26,426 bases of DNA from a bacterium. GTDB taxonomy: Bacteria; Spirochaetota; Spirochaetia; JABEVK01. The notes under the pieces are model-generated. The model had not been told where the DNA came from, searched no databases, and worked only from the letters and a program-made list of their open reading frames with translations. Both the position numbers and the translations under genes were made by a program. Location of the stretch: NCBI GenBank assembly GCA_021782055.1, contig JAJXVP010000022.1, forward strand, positions 1 through 26,426, in the 5' to 3' direction. Positions 15,039-23,372 of this stretch are shown piece after piece (within the stretch, counting starts at the first letter, position 1; every line of letters starts with the position of its first letter).

Positions 15039-16237
15039 GAGAACACCGCTGAGACATCGTTGCTTACGGTTGCTGAGAACGTCCCTACAACATCAGCGGT
15101 GATCTGAACACCGATCTGGGTACCTGTGATCTTTGCGTCGGTAATCTGCACCGTCGGGCAGACAACCGAGAAGCCCATGTAACCGCCGGTGATCGGAACG
15201 TTTGACAGTGCGTCGATTTCGAGTGCGATTTCTTCTCCGAGCGCCCACGCATCTTTAAGGAACATGGTATACTCGTCCATCGGGACAGAGAAGGTGATAG
15301 TGGTTACAAGCTGACCGGCGGGAATCGATGCAAGCTGACCAGCTAACCCTGTGCGGAAATCGCTTGTGAATGCGTTATTGGTGAAGTTAAGCTTGAGGTT
15401 TTGAAACTCGTTTAGGACGTTCCCATTGACCTTTACCGAGACATCTTGGAAGGCAAACGGCCGGAAGTTGGGAACTGTCAGACCATTGATCGCGGTTCGT
15501 ACAACCTCAATGCCGGCCAGGAATCCAGTGCCGAAGGAAATTGCAGAACCGCCAGATGTATCGGAAACTTCTAGCGTGCTACCTGTTGATCCTGTCACGA
15601 CATAATAAACCGTGTCAGGAGACATACCACTGGGCATTGTGCCGGTAGTCTGGCCGTCTGTCGACGTCAGGAAAAATCGGACAGCGTCACCGACAGCGTA
15701 ACCATGGGCAGTTGCAGTTGTGATGGTTGTTGCCGATACGCCGCTGACCTGAATTGACAGATCGGTCTCGGCAAGCGCTACAACACCAACGTCACCTTCC
15801 ACCAGCGCTTTGGGTTGAATGTCCAGCGTCAACGTGTTGAAAATCGATCCGTTGTAGCCGTAGTATTTGTAAGCACCGTAGCCCATCTGGACCGAGTAGG
15901 AAGGCAGATTGGCTGAGTTAAGCGGGGTGAAGGTGTGAACGTAAGGTCCGACACCGGAAACAGATTCCTGGCCGAGTAAGCCTTGAAGGACAGCCTGGAG
16001 GTTATGGCCGTCAAACTCACACGGAAGTTTCATTTCGACAAGCTGGGTCGATAGGAATTTACCGGGGTTTAACCGGGAACCGATCAAGCTTTTTGACTGG
16101 ATGTAATCGCGCTTTACGTTGGCTTCTGCGCCTTGTTTAACCCTGATAAAAGTCGTCGGCGTTATCGCCGTTCCGAATACTGATTCTTTTCCGATATAAA
16201 CGACATTGTTCTCTGATTGTCTTAACTTGCCGGGCAT
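15035..16237 (-). CDS. Major tail tube protein with inserted beta domain (400 aa)
   Basis: The product forms the tail tube. The N-terminus (NNVVYIGKESVFGTAITPTTFIRVKQGAEANVKRDYIQSKSL) and the FRPFAFQDVSVKVNGNVLNEFQNLKLNFTNNAF segment match phage tail tube proteins of the tube-2 type. Between about residues 160 and 240 lies an insertion (TTATAHGYAVGDAVRFFLTSTDGQTTG...DTVYYVVTG...LEVSDTSGG), a beta module seen in other phage surface proteins and probably displayed outside the tube. ATG 16237 follows GAGGTGA with good spacing. The gene lies between adaptor and chaperone genes, as expected. Confidence 0.9.
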   Translation of the reverse strand: MPGKLRQSENNVVYIGKESVFGTAITPTTFIRVKQGAEANVKRDYIQSKSLIGSRLNPGKFLSTQLVEMKLPCEFDGHNLQAVLQGLLGQESVSGVGPYVHTFTPLNSANLPSYSVQMGYGAYKYYGYNGSIFNTLTLDIQPKALVEGDVGVVALAETDLSIQVSGVSATTITTATAHGYAVGDAVRFFLTSTDGQTTGTMPSGMSPDTVYYVVTGSTGSTLEVSDTSGGSAISFGTGFLAGIEVVRTAINGLTVPNFRPFAFQDVSVKVNGNVLNEFQNLKLNFTNNAFTSDFRTGLAGQLASIPAGQLVTTITFSVPMDEYTMFLKDAWALGEEIALEIDALSNVPITGGYMGFSVVCPTVQITDAKITGTQIGVQITADVVGTFSATVSNDVSAVFS

Positions 16238-16247
16238 CTGGTCACCT

Positions 16248-16264
16248 CATCTAATAACTAGACA
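16248..16264 (-). promoter_or_regulatory. CTAGTTA hairpin, copy 2 (before tail tube gene)
   Basis: Minus-strand hairpin with stem TGTCTA against TAGATG (six pairs, two G-U) and loop GTTAT, next to the GAGGTGA ribosome site of the tail tube gene. It lies one base after the stop of the upstream gene. Confidence 0.4.
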
Positions 16265-16654
16265 TCAGTCACCGGCCTTCGCGACCTCCTCGGTTGACGC
16301 CTCTGCTATTCTGTCCATAACGTGCGATCTGCGGAACTGAGAATTGAGAACACTTAGCCATCTAACCCTCGGACGCTTTGTGAAATTCTCAAATAGGTTG
16401 GCTAGCGGATGACTAGCAGACTCCCAAACTCCGCGCTTCGCGTAATGCTCGGCAAAGTAGAGCCCTTCCCTCTGCGCTTGTCCCGTCTTGACGCCAAAGC
16501 CATGGACACTGCCGCTTAAAACAGTGTCCCTGGCCATCGCGTTTAGCGTTTCCTGGCCTTTCTTGATAATCTTCCATTCAGCGCTCTGGACCGCCTCTTT
16601 CATCTCAAAGAATTTGTTGAGCGTTTCGGCGTCATCGATCTCAAACTTAAACAT
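16265..16654 (-). CDS. Head-tail connector / gp10-type tail component (129 aa)
   Basis: ATG 16654 has GAGGT (in TTCTGAGGTTTCC) at suitable distance; the frame can be extended to 16687 without a ribosome site. The protein is basic and mixed, with a helical N-terminus (ETLNKFFEMKEAVQSAEWKIIKKGQETLNAMARDTV), then SGSVHGFGVKTGQAQREGLYFAEHYAKRGV and a C-terminal charged segment. Size and locus (between head-tail adaptor and tail tube) fit the HK97 gp10-like or minor tail adaptor group that caps the tail at the head junction. The family assignment is by position and general pattern. Confidence 0.72.
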   Translation of the reverse strand: MFKFEIDDAETLNKFFEMKEAVQSAEWKIIKKGQETLNAMARDTVLSGSVHGFGVKTGQAQREGLYFAEHYAKRGVWESASHPLANLFENFTKRPRVRWLSVLNSQFRRSHVMDRIAEASTEEVAKAGD

Positions 16655-16661
16655 GGAAACC

Positions 16662-17105
16662 TCAGAAAACGTTGATCTGCGAAACAACGTCGAAGATAAA
16701 CCCGACGGTCATCAGGTTTCCATTGTATCCACCGATGTCACCAGAGGGGTCTGCACCGAAAGCAAATTTTCTCAATTTGCTCTGAATGATCCATTGCTGA
16801 CCAAAGTTTTGATTCTCGGGATAGTACCAAGAGAAAAACGTGTCGATGAATCCAAGAATGTCGCTTTGAGATAGCGAGTTGAAATAAAAGTAAAGGTGCA
16901 TTTCTTGATCTGTCGTGAAGTAGCTCGCCGTCTGCACTTCAGTCGTCCCTTCGCCGAAAAGAATCTGCGCAACCGGGTAGGTTTGCTGTAACGGGTTGCC
17001 GTCGCCGAATAAAACCGAATTGATCTGTTGCGTTGACGGAAGTACCAGGTTAAGCGAATTCTGGATTTGCGTAAGTATCCCCGAATAGTTCGCTTGTAGG
17101 CCCAT
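16662..17105 (-). CDS. Tail completion / head-tail joining protein (147 aa)
   Basis: The ATG at 17105 overlaps the preceding stop by one base (TAATG). The sequence is rich in aromatics and Asn/Gln (YFTTDQEMHLYFYFNSLSQSDILGFIDTFFSWYYPENQNFGQQWIIQSKLRKF), of mixed alpha/beta type with no membrane segment. It lies directly behind the gp6-like adaptor and before the gp10-like gene, the position usually filled by a tail terminator or completion protein. The exact family is not recognised. Confidence 0.74.
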   Translation of the reverse strand: MGLQANYSGILTQIQNSLNLVLPSTQQINSVLFGDGNPLQQTYPVAQILFGEGTTEVQTASYFTTDQEMHLYFYFNSLSQSDILGFIDTFFSWYYPENQNFGQQWIIQSKLRKFAFGADPSGDIGGYNGNLMTVGFIFDVVSQINVF

Positions 17106-17725
17106 TAGAATCTGCCTCCCGGCTTGTAGGTGTCGAGAATATCTCTGGCCATCTGAGGGATTGAAAGCTCGAACGTTGCTTGCAATTCCCCAGAAATGTT
17201 GAACTGGCCTTTGATTCCGAACGTGTTGTTATTGAGCCTACCAAAAAGCGTCGTCGTAATAATGCAAACTGCGAGCTGGATGTCGTCAGGGATCGTAGTA
17301 TAGCCGGCGTTGTAGGTCACTCTCAAAATCTTCTTGTTGGTGTAGTTTCCGAACCCAAGATAGTACCCGCCGAACGGCTGAGTAAAAGCCGGGTTGAAGT
17401 TGATCAGGCTGACAGTGCCGATTTGATCGAAGCTGAACTGAACCTGAGTCTGTGAGCCTGTGAACGCTCCAGAAGGGTCGTATTCAACCATCGTTATCGT
17501 GTTGATCGGACGCCCTTTGAGACTCAACAAATTGTAACCAGGCGAGTCAACGTCTTGCGCCGGATAGTCGAACAACTCGATATAATCCTCCGCGTCTAGG
17601 TTACGGCCGACGTAACGATTAGCAACCGCCGAGGCATTGATAATGAGTTGCGAAATCAACGTGTCGGAATTGAGGATTTTAGGGTTGAGAACTTTCCAAT
17701 ATGCGAGCGTTGTAAGTGATCCCAT
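17105..17725 (-). CDS. Head-tail adaptor (gp6-like, 206 aa)
   Basis: The N-terminal helices (SDTLISQLIINASAVANRYVGRNLDAEDYIELFDYPA) and the following LLSLKGRPINTITMVEYDPSG, FSFDQIGTVSLINF and ILRVTYNAGYTTIPDDIQLAVCIITTTLF segments have the pattern of phage gp6-type connector proteins, which bind beneath the portal. It is the first gene after the major capsid gene, the usual place. The ATG at 17725 has its only purine-rich ribosome site (AAGGTGG) 12 bases away, inside the 3' arm region of a hairpin at 17735-17756, so initiation may depend on opening that hairpin. Confidence 0.82.
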   Translation of the reverse strand: MGSLTTLAYWKVLNPKILNSDTLISQLIINASAVANRYVGRNLDAEDYIELFDYPAQDVDSPGYNLLSLKGRPINTITMVEYDPSGAFTGSQTQVQFSFDQIGTVSLINFNPAFTQPFGGYYLGFGNYTNKKILRVTYNAGYTTIPDDIQLAVCIITTTLFGRLNNNTFGIKGQFNISGELQATFELSIPQMARDILDTYKPGGRF

Positions 17726-17734
17726 TATTGAGTT

Positions 17735-17756
17735 GGGCCACCTTTGCGGGTGGCCC
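17735..17756 (-). other. Stem-loop between capsid and adaptor genes
   Basis: A perfect 8-bp inverted repeat GGGCCACC/GGTGGCCC with a 6-base loop sits 7 bases after the capsid stop. On the minus strand no U-run follows, so it is not a good intrinsic terminator. It may partly terminate or stabilise the abundant capsid mRNA. It covers the AAGGTGG that would be the ribosome site of the next gene, so it may lower adaptor synthesis relative to capsid. Confidence 0.65.
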
Positions 17757-17763
17757 TTTACCT

Positions 17764-18972
17764 CTACTTAACAGTCAACACCTGGACGGCGTTGGGGTCG
17801 AGAACCTTACCGTCGAACCGATTGTAGTATTGAGCGATTACGCCCAAACTGGTCGGGTTTTGGATAAGGTTACGTGCGATGATACCTTCGGTGGCGTCGG
17901 GCGACGGAGCAGTCGCAACCTGGTCAACTATGGCATAGCCATATTGAGGGTTGAGGAAAATGCCGACCTTGTTTCCGGTGGTCGATCCGCTTTGAGCCAG
18001 ACCGTAGCCGGTGTCGTAGACCGGATACTTGCCCATAAAAATGGGTTGGCCGCCGTCGTAGGTCAACATGGGGAAGCCGCCGGAGGTTCCGGTCGAACCG
18101 TAGGTAGCGGTCGCCAACAGGGGAAGCATACCAGTGCCGACGATCAGGATAGCGCCGGCGCGGTACGGCTTGGGCAGACGGAAGACCAGGTTTACGAAGT
18201 CTTGAATGACAGTCGTCGCGGTAGTCGCTGTCGTGCCGTTGGTGCCCCCGACCAGCAGGCCTTGAGGCTCGCTTGTCCCCGATCCGTCAAGCACCATCTG
18301 CAATTCGCCGAGACCCATCGAAAGGCCAGCCAGTTTGTCCAATTCTTGGATGACGTTCCATGAAGAACTGTTGAGCAATTCCTGGGAAACGTTTCTCACG
18401 AACGCGTTAGTCCACGCACCGAATGACACCGACGCGACAGAAGCAGAAGCCTCAGACAGCGTGGAGTTTTCGGCGATGATGGCCGAAGCGACCACGCCGG
18501 ACGAAACAGGAAGGGTCAGGTTTGCCGAGGCGACCTTGTGGGTAACCAGCGGGCGCAGGAAGTCAAATTCCTGCAGATAATTGATAACATTGCCGTCGAC
18601 CAAGTTGGTCAAGCCAACCGAGGTCGTGATAGCACGTTGGACTTCGGGTTGGCAGAATTCGCGGAATGAGATTTTCTCCATCGCCTTTTGGAGATTGTGC
18701 CGACGTTCGGCGTCTTGCTCTTTTAGTTCGGCGGCCGTCTTGGGGACTGAGCGAGTTTCGTGAGCTTGTTCGACCTGCACAGTGCGTTCAGCGGGCTTGC
18801 TAAGTTCAGCGTCGCGCTGAGTCTTTAACTCGGCTTTGCGCAAAACTAACCCGTCAATTTTCTTGGTTTCGTCGTCGGTTAGGCTACGGTTTTCAGTCTT
18901 GGCCAAGGCTACCATAGCCTGGGCTTCCGATTCTACTTTGTCAATTTCCGACAGGATTTCTTTCAGGTTCAT
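17764..18972 (-). CDS. HK97-type major capsid protein (402 aa)
   Basis: Builds the icosahedral head. The first 110 or so residues (LKEILSEIDKVESEAQAMVALAKTENRSLTDDETKKIDGLVLRKAELKTQRDAELSK) are a coiled-coil delta/scaffold domain expected to be removed by the adjacent protease. The mature domain begins near AITTSVGLTNLVDGNVI and shows typical HK97-fold segments: LDGSGTSEPQGLL, AGAILIVGTGMLPLLATA, FMGKYPVYDTGYG and VGIFLNPQYGYAIVD. ATG 18972 is chosen over GTG 18987 because GGAGG lies eight bases upstream of it and the ATGA overlap with the protease gene fits. Confidence 0.93.
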   Translation of the reverse strand: MNLKEILSEIDKVESEAQAMVALAKTENRSLTDDETKKIDGLVLRKAELKTQRDAELSKPAERTVQVEQAHETRSVPKTAAELKEQDAERRHNLQKAMEKISFREFCQPEVQRAITTSVGLTNLVDGNVINYLQEFDFLRPLVTHKVASANLTLPVSSGVVASAIIAENSTLSEASASVASVSFGAWTNAFVRNVSQELLNSSSWNVIQELDKLAGLSMGLGELQMVLDGSGTSEPQGLLVGGTNGTTATTATTVIQDFVNLVFRLPKPYRAGAILIVGTGMLPLLATATYGSTGTSGGFPMLTYDGGQPIFMGKYPVYDTGYGLAQSGSTTGNKVGIFLNPQYGYAIVDQVATAPSPDATEGIIARNLIQNPTSLGVIAQYYNRFDGKVLDPNAVQVLTVK

Positions 18973-19724
18973 ACTACAAACCTCCACGCGTTAGAGCGTT
19001 CCTTTTGCGATGGCAAAAATTGTGTCAGTACGACAGCGGCTTTCGCTTCATCAAAAGTGGACTCCGACTGCACTTCGGTGCGGGTCGTTTCCGGCTCTCC
19101 TTGCGGAGCTGTGTCTGTTCTTTTTTCAGACTCTTCGACGAAGAGTTTTTCAATCTCATCAATAACCTTGGCGTCGTACCCGTGTTGCTCGAAGTACGAC
19201 CTCACGCTGATACTTGTAGCCGGGTAAGCGGGCGAATAGACCGGGGAAATCTCGGTCAACTTAATCTCTTTTAGCCGACGTCTCGGCAAATCGCCTTGAC
19301 TTCTGGTCCACTCTTCCTTGTCAGGACTCGGAACCGTAAAACCAAAAGAAACGCCTTCGATAAGTCCGCTTCGAGTTGCTTCGATGGCATCGTGGCCCCA
19401 AGACACGTCGGGAACATCTAGCTCAAAGCGCAAACCAATTTCGTCGGTAGCGAGTTTGAGGTTTCCGGCGCGTACCGAGCCTAAAGGCTTGCTGTAGTCG
19501 TGATTAAAAAGTGCGCGGATCGATCGGTTTTCTTGGAGGGTTTTAGTAACTGCGCCAGGCGCGATTTCCTCGATGAACCGCTTACCGCCCTCGGAGATAG
19601 GCACGGACTGCGAATTGAAAACAATCGCATATCCGGTCATGACAGGACGCTTTGAACCGTCGGCCATTGACCGCTCTTCAATCTTGATGCCTTCCGCTTT
19701 GGTAAATCGTTTCTCGTCCATCAT
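18969..19724 (-). CDS. Prohead serine protease (HK97 gp4 / U35 family, 251 aa)
   Basis: Cleaves scaffold/delta domains during head maturation. The sequence shows the family hallmarks GYAIVFNSQS, IAPGAVTKTL, the catalytic His in RALFNHDYSKPLGS (about residue 75) and catalytic Ser in GLIEGVSFGFTV (about residue 126), followed by EIKLTEISPVYSPAYPAT. The C-terminal 60 residues are charged and variable. I place the start at the first of two consecutive ATGs (19724); neither has a Shine-Dalgarno site. The ATG is instead inside the 3' arm of a small hairpin with core CCTAGTTA. The stop overlaps the capsid ATG (ATGA). Confidence 0.9.
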   Translation of the reverse strand: MMDEKRFTKAEGIKIEERSMADGSKRPVMTGYAIVFNSQSVPISEGGKRFIEEIAPGAVTKTLQENRSIRALFNHDYSKPLGSVRAGNLKLATDEIGLRFELDVPDVSWGHDAIEATRSGLIEGVSFGFTVPSPDKEEWTRSQGDLPRRRLKEIKLTEISPVYSPAYPATSISVRSYFEQHGYDAKVIDEIEKLFVEESEKRTDTAPQGEPETTRTEVQSESTFDEAKAAVVLTQFLPSQKERSNAWRFVV

Positions 19725-19741
19725 GCCAATAACTAGGCACG
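19722..19741 (-). promoter_or_regulatory. CCTAGTTA hairpin, copy 3 (over the protease start codon)
   Basis: On the minus strand CGTGCC pairs with GGCATG (six pairs, one G-U) around loop TAGTTATT. The second arm contains the protease ATG (19722-19724). There is no Shine-Dalgarno sequence, so this element is the only visible signal at the start site. Confidence 0.5.
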
Positions 19742-19743
19742 GC

Positions 19744-21066
19744 TCAAAGGTCATCTTCCTCTGCCGTCGCCCCAGGGTCGTCGGCCATCATTTTAGCGGC
19801 GTTTGCCATTTCGGGCTTGTTCATCGGGATGATGTTCCCTTCCCCGTCGATCATCGCGAAACCCTGCTGAATCTGGATCGAATCGAGTCCAGGTTTAGGA
19901 TTGAGCTTGAGTTTCTTACGCGCTTCGTTTCGGGTCATAATCCCCGCGTTTGTCATGTTGATCAGGTTGCCGACAAACGTCATACGGTCTGTTTGGATGA
20001 AGGCATCACGGTCAAAAGAGATTAGCATTTGACCAACCATCATTGGTTCGACAAAGTGGATTCTGAAAGCCGACTCGAACTTCACTAGGATCGGATCAAT
20101 GGTGTATTTCAGAAAATTAAGGTCGTCGTTTTCTGTGTCAATTTTCTGCGAAGGCATGGGCACGTTGAGCTTGCTCAGTGGTACGCCGAACACCCGCGCA
20201 AGTTCCTCGACGGTAAACTGCCTAGACTGAACTAACTGCATGTCCTCGGGCTTGATTGCAATTGGCTCGTACTTCCAGCCGAAAGGCAAGAAAGCGGTCG
20301 AGTGACTGCGCTCGATGCCCGAGACTTGGGTATTCCATTTGTCTTTCGCCGCTTTAACGGTGTCGTCGTCAAGCTGGACGTTAGGCGTAATGATCCCCAC
20401 CGGGACGCCACCCCGGGTGTAGAAGTGATTCGTGTACGTCTCCTGTTTAACCGCATTGTCAATCAGGCCGTAAAACGCCAAGAACGGCGACACGCCGCGA
20501 ATTCCATCGATGGTATTGCCGAGAATGTGGACAATGTCGGCATCGGTGTAAATCTGTCCCCATGCAGAATATGTTTTGACGCCAGACACGTTATCAAACG
20601 TTACAATCACCGAGTCTGGGTTTAGCGGGATGAGCTCGACAATCTCGCCGCCCTGGTTGCGCTGTTTGAAAATCATAGCCTCACCCCTCAGTAAGAGGGA
20701 AAGGTTTAGATGGTTGTAAAACGCATCGATGGTTTGGAAATTGTTCGGCCTTACTTGCAAGAGGTAAGGCAGGTTGCCGGGCTGAGGTAGCATTTCCTCT
20801 GTGCTCTCATCGTCAACTTTGTAAAATCGGCACGGGATCCCCGAGATTGCACCAGCAATGATGGAAACGCACCGCCATACGACGGTTAAACGCAACTGCT
20901 GGTACGCGCCAAAAGACGGCGACTGCTGGCCATTTGTGCCATAGGTAAGGTTCGGTATACCGCGAATCTCAGCCTTTGCGATCTCACTCCTGATCAAACT
21001 GTCGATCTGAGCGGTAGATAAGGCAGGGGTTTGGCGTCGCTGAAAGAATCTGTCGAGAAAGCCCAT
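19744..21066 (-). CDS. HK97-type portal protein (440 aa)
   Basis: Forms the dodecameric DNA channel at one head vertex. The sequence follows the HK97 portal family: SFGAYQQLRLTVVWRCVSIIAGAISGIPCRFYK, LPYLLQVRPNNFQTIDAFYNHLNLSLLLRGEAMIFKQRNQGGEIVELIPLNPDSV, DIVHILGNTIDGIRGVSPF, then SRQFTVEELARVFGVPLSKLN and MTNAGIMTRNEARKKLKLNPKPGLD. Length is normal. ATG 21066 has no Shine-Dalgarno site; a 7-bp perfect hairpin with CCTAGTTA stands four to ten bases upstream. It is followed closely by the protease gene. Confidence 0.94.
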   Translation of the reverse strand: MGFLDRFFQRRQTPALSTAQIDSLIRSEIAKAEIRGIPNLTYGTNGQQSPSFGAYQQLRLTVVWRCVSIIAGAISGIPCRFYKVDDESTEEMLPQPGNLPYLLQVRPNNFQTIDAFYNHLNLSLLLRGEAMIFKQRNQGGEIVELIPLNPDSVIVTFDNVSGVKTYSAWGQIYTDADIVHILGNTIDGIRGVSPFLAFYGLIDNAVKQETYTNHFYTRGGVPVGIITPNVQLDDDTVKAAKDKWNTQVSGIERSHSTAFLPFGWKYEPIAIKPEDMQLVQSRQFTVEELARVFGVPLSKLNVPMPSQKIDTENDDLNFLKYTIDPILVKFESAFRIHFVEPMMVGQMLISFDRDAFIQTDRMTFVGNLINMTNAGIMTRNEARKKLKLNPKPGLDSIQIQQGFAMIDGEGNIIPMNKPEMANAAKMMADDPGATAEEDDL

Positions 21067-21069
21067 GCA

Positions 21070-21088
21070 GACTAACTAGGCGTTAGTC
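21070..21088 (-). promoter_or_regulatory. CCTAGTTA hairpin, copy 4 (before portal)
   Basis: A perfect 7-bp stem on the minus strand, GACTAAC against GTTAGTC, with the 5-base loop GCCTA. The stop codon of the large terminase gene overlaps the left arm, and the portal ATG starts four bases after the right arm. Confidence 0.55.
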
Positions 21089-22757
21089 AGAATCCGAAGT
21101 TTTCCAGGTTAAAGGCTTGTTTTTTATATGTGCCGTTTTGTTCGCCGAGACTGGCGCGCCAGAATCCCATCACCGCTGTCGTCAAAAGGTCGATCTTATC
21201 GGCGTCAAACTTCTTTTCCAGTTTCTTGAGGTCGGATGATGACAAAATGGCGTTAGTTGCGTTCCACAAAAAAAGTTCCGACTGCTGGAACTTTATGCGA
21301 TCATGGAACATTTCGTTTTCGTAGTGCGCAATCATCGGTGAAAACGATAGCTTCGACGGCTTTACTGGCACTTTCGGGATTTTAGGGAGTGCCTCGTGAA
21401 TCTTTTGAATCAAAAGTGCCGAGTGTGCTTCGTCATAAGAAATTTCGTTGATAACAAACCGCTTTGAGTCGGCGACTATAGATTCAAAAATGTCGTTGTG
21501 ATCTATCACGTCGCCATCGCAAAGCTGGACCAGACCGGCCTGCACCCATGCGGGATACTGGCCGTTCTCGTAGCGGGTTTTCTCCTCAAGTTTCTTCCCG
21601 GGTATCCAAGTTTTCCAAAACTGATAGTAAAGGCCTGTCTCTTCGTCTGGGAAAGTCTGGCAATAGGTTGATAGGTCGTTATTTAGTGATAGGTCAAAGG
21701 AAAGGTAACACGCCGAACCATAAAAATCCTCAATGGTCTTATCGGTCATCCGCGCAAGAACATCTTCACGCTTAAGCCAGTTATTTTGGTTCCGCATCCA
21801 GAAATTGAGATTCTTGACGCAGAAGTTTGCCCACTTTGTCGGGGACGATTTTCCTTCCAGGTAAAGTGAAGTGTATTCGTCCATCGTGACCGAATGCCCC
21901 ATTCCCGGCTGAACCTTTCGCCAGGTGTCAGGACTGGTCAGGTCGTCGCCCGGGTCGGGCTGGTAAATTATCGCGAGAAAGTTCTCGTTGACTTCTTGGC
22001 CGGTGAGAATCTTCTTAGCGTAGGCCTCTTGGGTAAACGCGAATGAATTAAAGTTACGTCCGGCTGTAGTAATGGCAATCAGTTTTTGATTTTGCTTGCC
22101 CAAAAGGCCCGATAGCAACGTCGAATAGACGCGGTCGTCCAGAAACGCATGTAGTTCGTCGATCACGATAAGGTCGGCGAGGATACCGTCTAAACCGCCT
22201 TCGTTTGAGGCGAACACCTGGAACCGTCCATTGGTGCCTTTGACGTGAATCTCATCGCGTAATGGCCTGAAAAAGGGCTGCAAACTGACATTGAACTTAA
22301 TCAGTTCCTTAATATCACTGAACAGTTTTCGAGCCTGTTTCTCGGTTGACGCGGTACACGCTCCTAGAAATGCAAAATTGCCGGTTGCGATCGCCTCGAA
22401 AATTACTACTAGCGCGATAATCGTGGTTTTACCAGCTTTTCTCGGCAATTCTATAAAAACGTTCCTAAAACGGTAGGTATTGTCTGTTTTTCGCTTCCAT
22501 CCGTAGATTTGGCCGAAAATAAACGCTTGAAATGGCAATAAAACAAACGGTTTACCCTGTCCGTGACCGTCTTTTTGTTTGATTAGACCAACAAAATCCT
22601 CGAATCTTTTCGCAATAGAAAGGTCAAGATAGTACGGAAAATCGTCAGTTTTAGACGCCAAAAGGTCGCGCTCGAAGCGGTCAACGGCCTGTTGTATCGT
22701 GATAGGATAGACTTCAGGATTAGTTTTAACGTCTCGGGCGTATTCAAATAGTTTCAT
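21087..22757 (-). CDS. terL: Phage terminase large subunit (556 aa)
   Basis: ATP-driven motor and nuclease that packages DNA. Walker A is LPRKAGKTT at about residues 104-112 (variant with Arg-Lys before Gly, as in HK97-like Terminase_1 proteins). Walker B is LIVIDELHAF at about 196-205, followed by the coupling motif ITTAG. The C-terminal RNase H-like nuclease begins with YLSFDLSLNNDLSTY, where the Asp in SFDLS is the expected first metal ligand, and ends with a late acidic residue in KKLEKKFDADKIDLLTTAVMGF. The ATG overlaps the small-subunit stop (ATGA). Confidence 0.96.
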   Translation of the reverse strand: MKLFEYARDVKTNPEVYPITIQQAVDRFERDLLASKTDDFPYYLDLSIAKRFEDFVGLIKQKDGHGQGKPFVLLPFQAFIFGQIYGWKRKTDNTYRFRNVFIELPRKAGKTTIIALVVIFEAIATGNFAFLGACTASTEKQARKLFSDIKELIKFNVSLQPFFRPLRDEIHVKGTNGRFQVFASNEGGLDGILADLIVIDELHAFLDDRVYSTLLSGLLGKQNQKLIAITTAGRNFNSFAFTQEAYAKKILTGQEVNENFLAIIYQPDPGDDLTSPDTWRKVQPGMGHSVTMDEYTSLYLEGKSSPTKWANFCVKNLNFWMRNQNNWLKREDVLARMTDKTIEDFYGSACYLSFDLSLNNDLSTYCQTFPDEETGLYYQFWKTWIPGKKLEEKTRYENGQYPAWVQAGLVQLCDGDVIDHNDIFESIVADSKRFVINEISYDEAHSALLIQKIHEALPKIPKVPVKPSKLSFSPMIAHYENEMFHDRIKFQQSELFLWNATNAILSSSDLKKLEKKFDADKIDLLTTAVMGFWRASLGEQNGTYKKQAFNLENFGF

Positions 22758-23305
22758 TTCTTCAAAAACTCAGCAAAAGGGTTTTTTTCCTGGTCATCAT
22801 CCATTTTCATACGCTTGCGTGATGAAATTGACAGCCCAAGCTTCTCGGCGTTGAGCATCATAATGTGCATAGCCCTGTTTTGTTTCTCAACATATCGCAT
22901 AGCCGAGTTTTCAAGCAATTCTATCGCTTTTCGTTGTTGCAAGTTGGTAAAATCAGTATTTTCCCGCTCAAAATCGAGTTTTTTTTGATAATCATCAGCA
23001 AGTTTACGAAACTTAAGAAAGTCGGAAAACGCTGTGGCGTAAAGCCCTAGAATATCGCCGTCGATTCTCTTGTTTATCCCAAGAGATTCTATTTTTTCAA
23101 TCGTCTCTATCCATTTTTTTCGCGCGATAGCGTCAAGATAGTCTGGTATTGCCGGTTTTTCTATTTTCGGCTGAGTTTTTCTGGTTTTAACTGGCTTTTC
23201 AGCCTTGCGCTCGAACTCGTCGAACACTGAACGACTAGAACTGGGTCGTTTTTTTTCCATAAAAACTGCAAACGTGGGGAATGCGCCCGAGCGACCGGCT
23301 TTCAT
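22754..23305 (-). CDS. terS: P27-type phage terminase small subunit (183 aa)
   Basis: Recognises packaging-site DNA and recruits TerL. The segment IPDYLDAIARKKWIETIEKIESLGINKRIDGDILGLYATAFSDFLKF matches the helical core of P27-type small terminases, followed by LQQRKAIELLENSAMRYVEKQNRAMHIMMLNAEKLGLSISSRKRM. The N-terminal 45 residues are Lys/Ser/Thr-rich. The start is uncertain: ATG 23305 gives 183 aa, and ATG 23260 (MEKKRPSS...) gives 168 aa; neither has a Shine-Dalgarno site. It is divergent from the HNH gene, with 66 bases between them that must hold any promoter. Confidence 0.85.
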   Translation of the reverse strand: MKAGRSGAFPTFAVFMEKKRPSSSRSVFDEFERKAEKPVKTRKTQPKIEKPAIPDYLDAIARKKWIETIEKIESLGINKRIDGDILGLYATAFSDFLKFRKLADDYQKKLDFERENTDFTNLQQRKAIELLENSAMRYVEKQNRAMHIMMLNAEKLGLSISSRKRMKMDDDQEKNPFAEFLKK

Positions 23306-23356
23306 TCATAAACGGCGACCCCACCCCCTTTTGTAGAGTAACTTGGACTGCTTCGA

Positions 23357-23372
23357 GTCCTAGTTGTAGGCA
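23357..23372 (+). promoter_or_regulatory. CCTAGTT hairpin, copy 5 (plus strand, before HNH gene)
   Basis: CCTA and TAGG (plus 23359-23362 and 23367-23370) pair around loop GTTG, two bases before the HNH start codon. It resembles the minus-strand copies, but has only four pairs and G instead of A after GTT. It is placed at the same distance from the start as in the protease and portal copies. Confidence 0.35.

Noticed and set aside
17716..18363. Long plus-strand open frame (215 codons) across the capsid gene
   Set aside because: It lies antisense to an unambiguous HK97 capsid gene, has no ribosome site that I trust, and its composition is that of a shadow frame.
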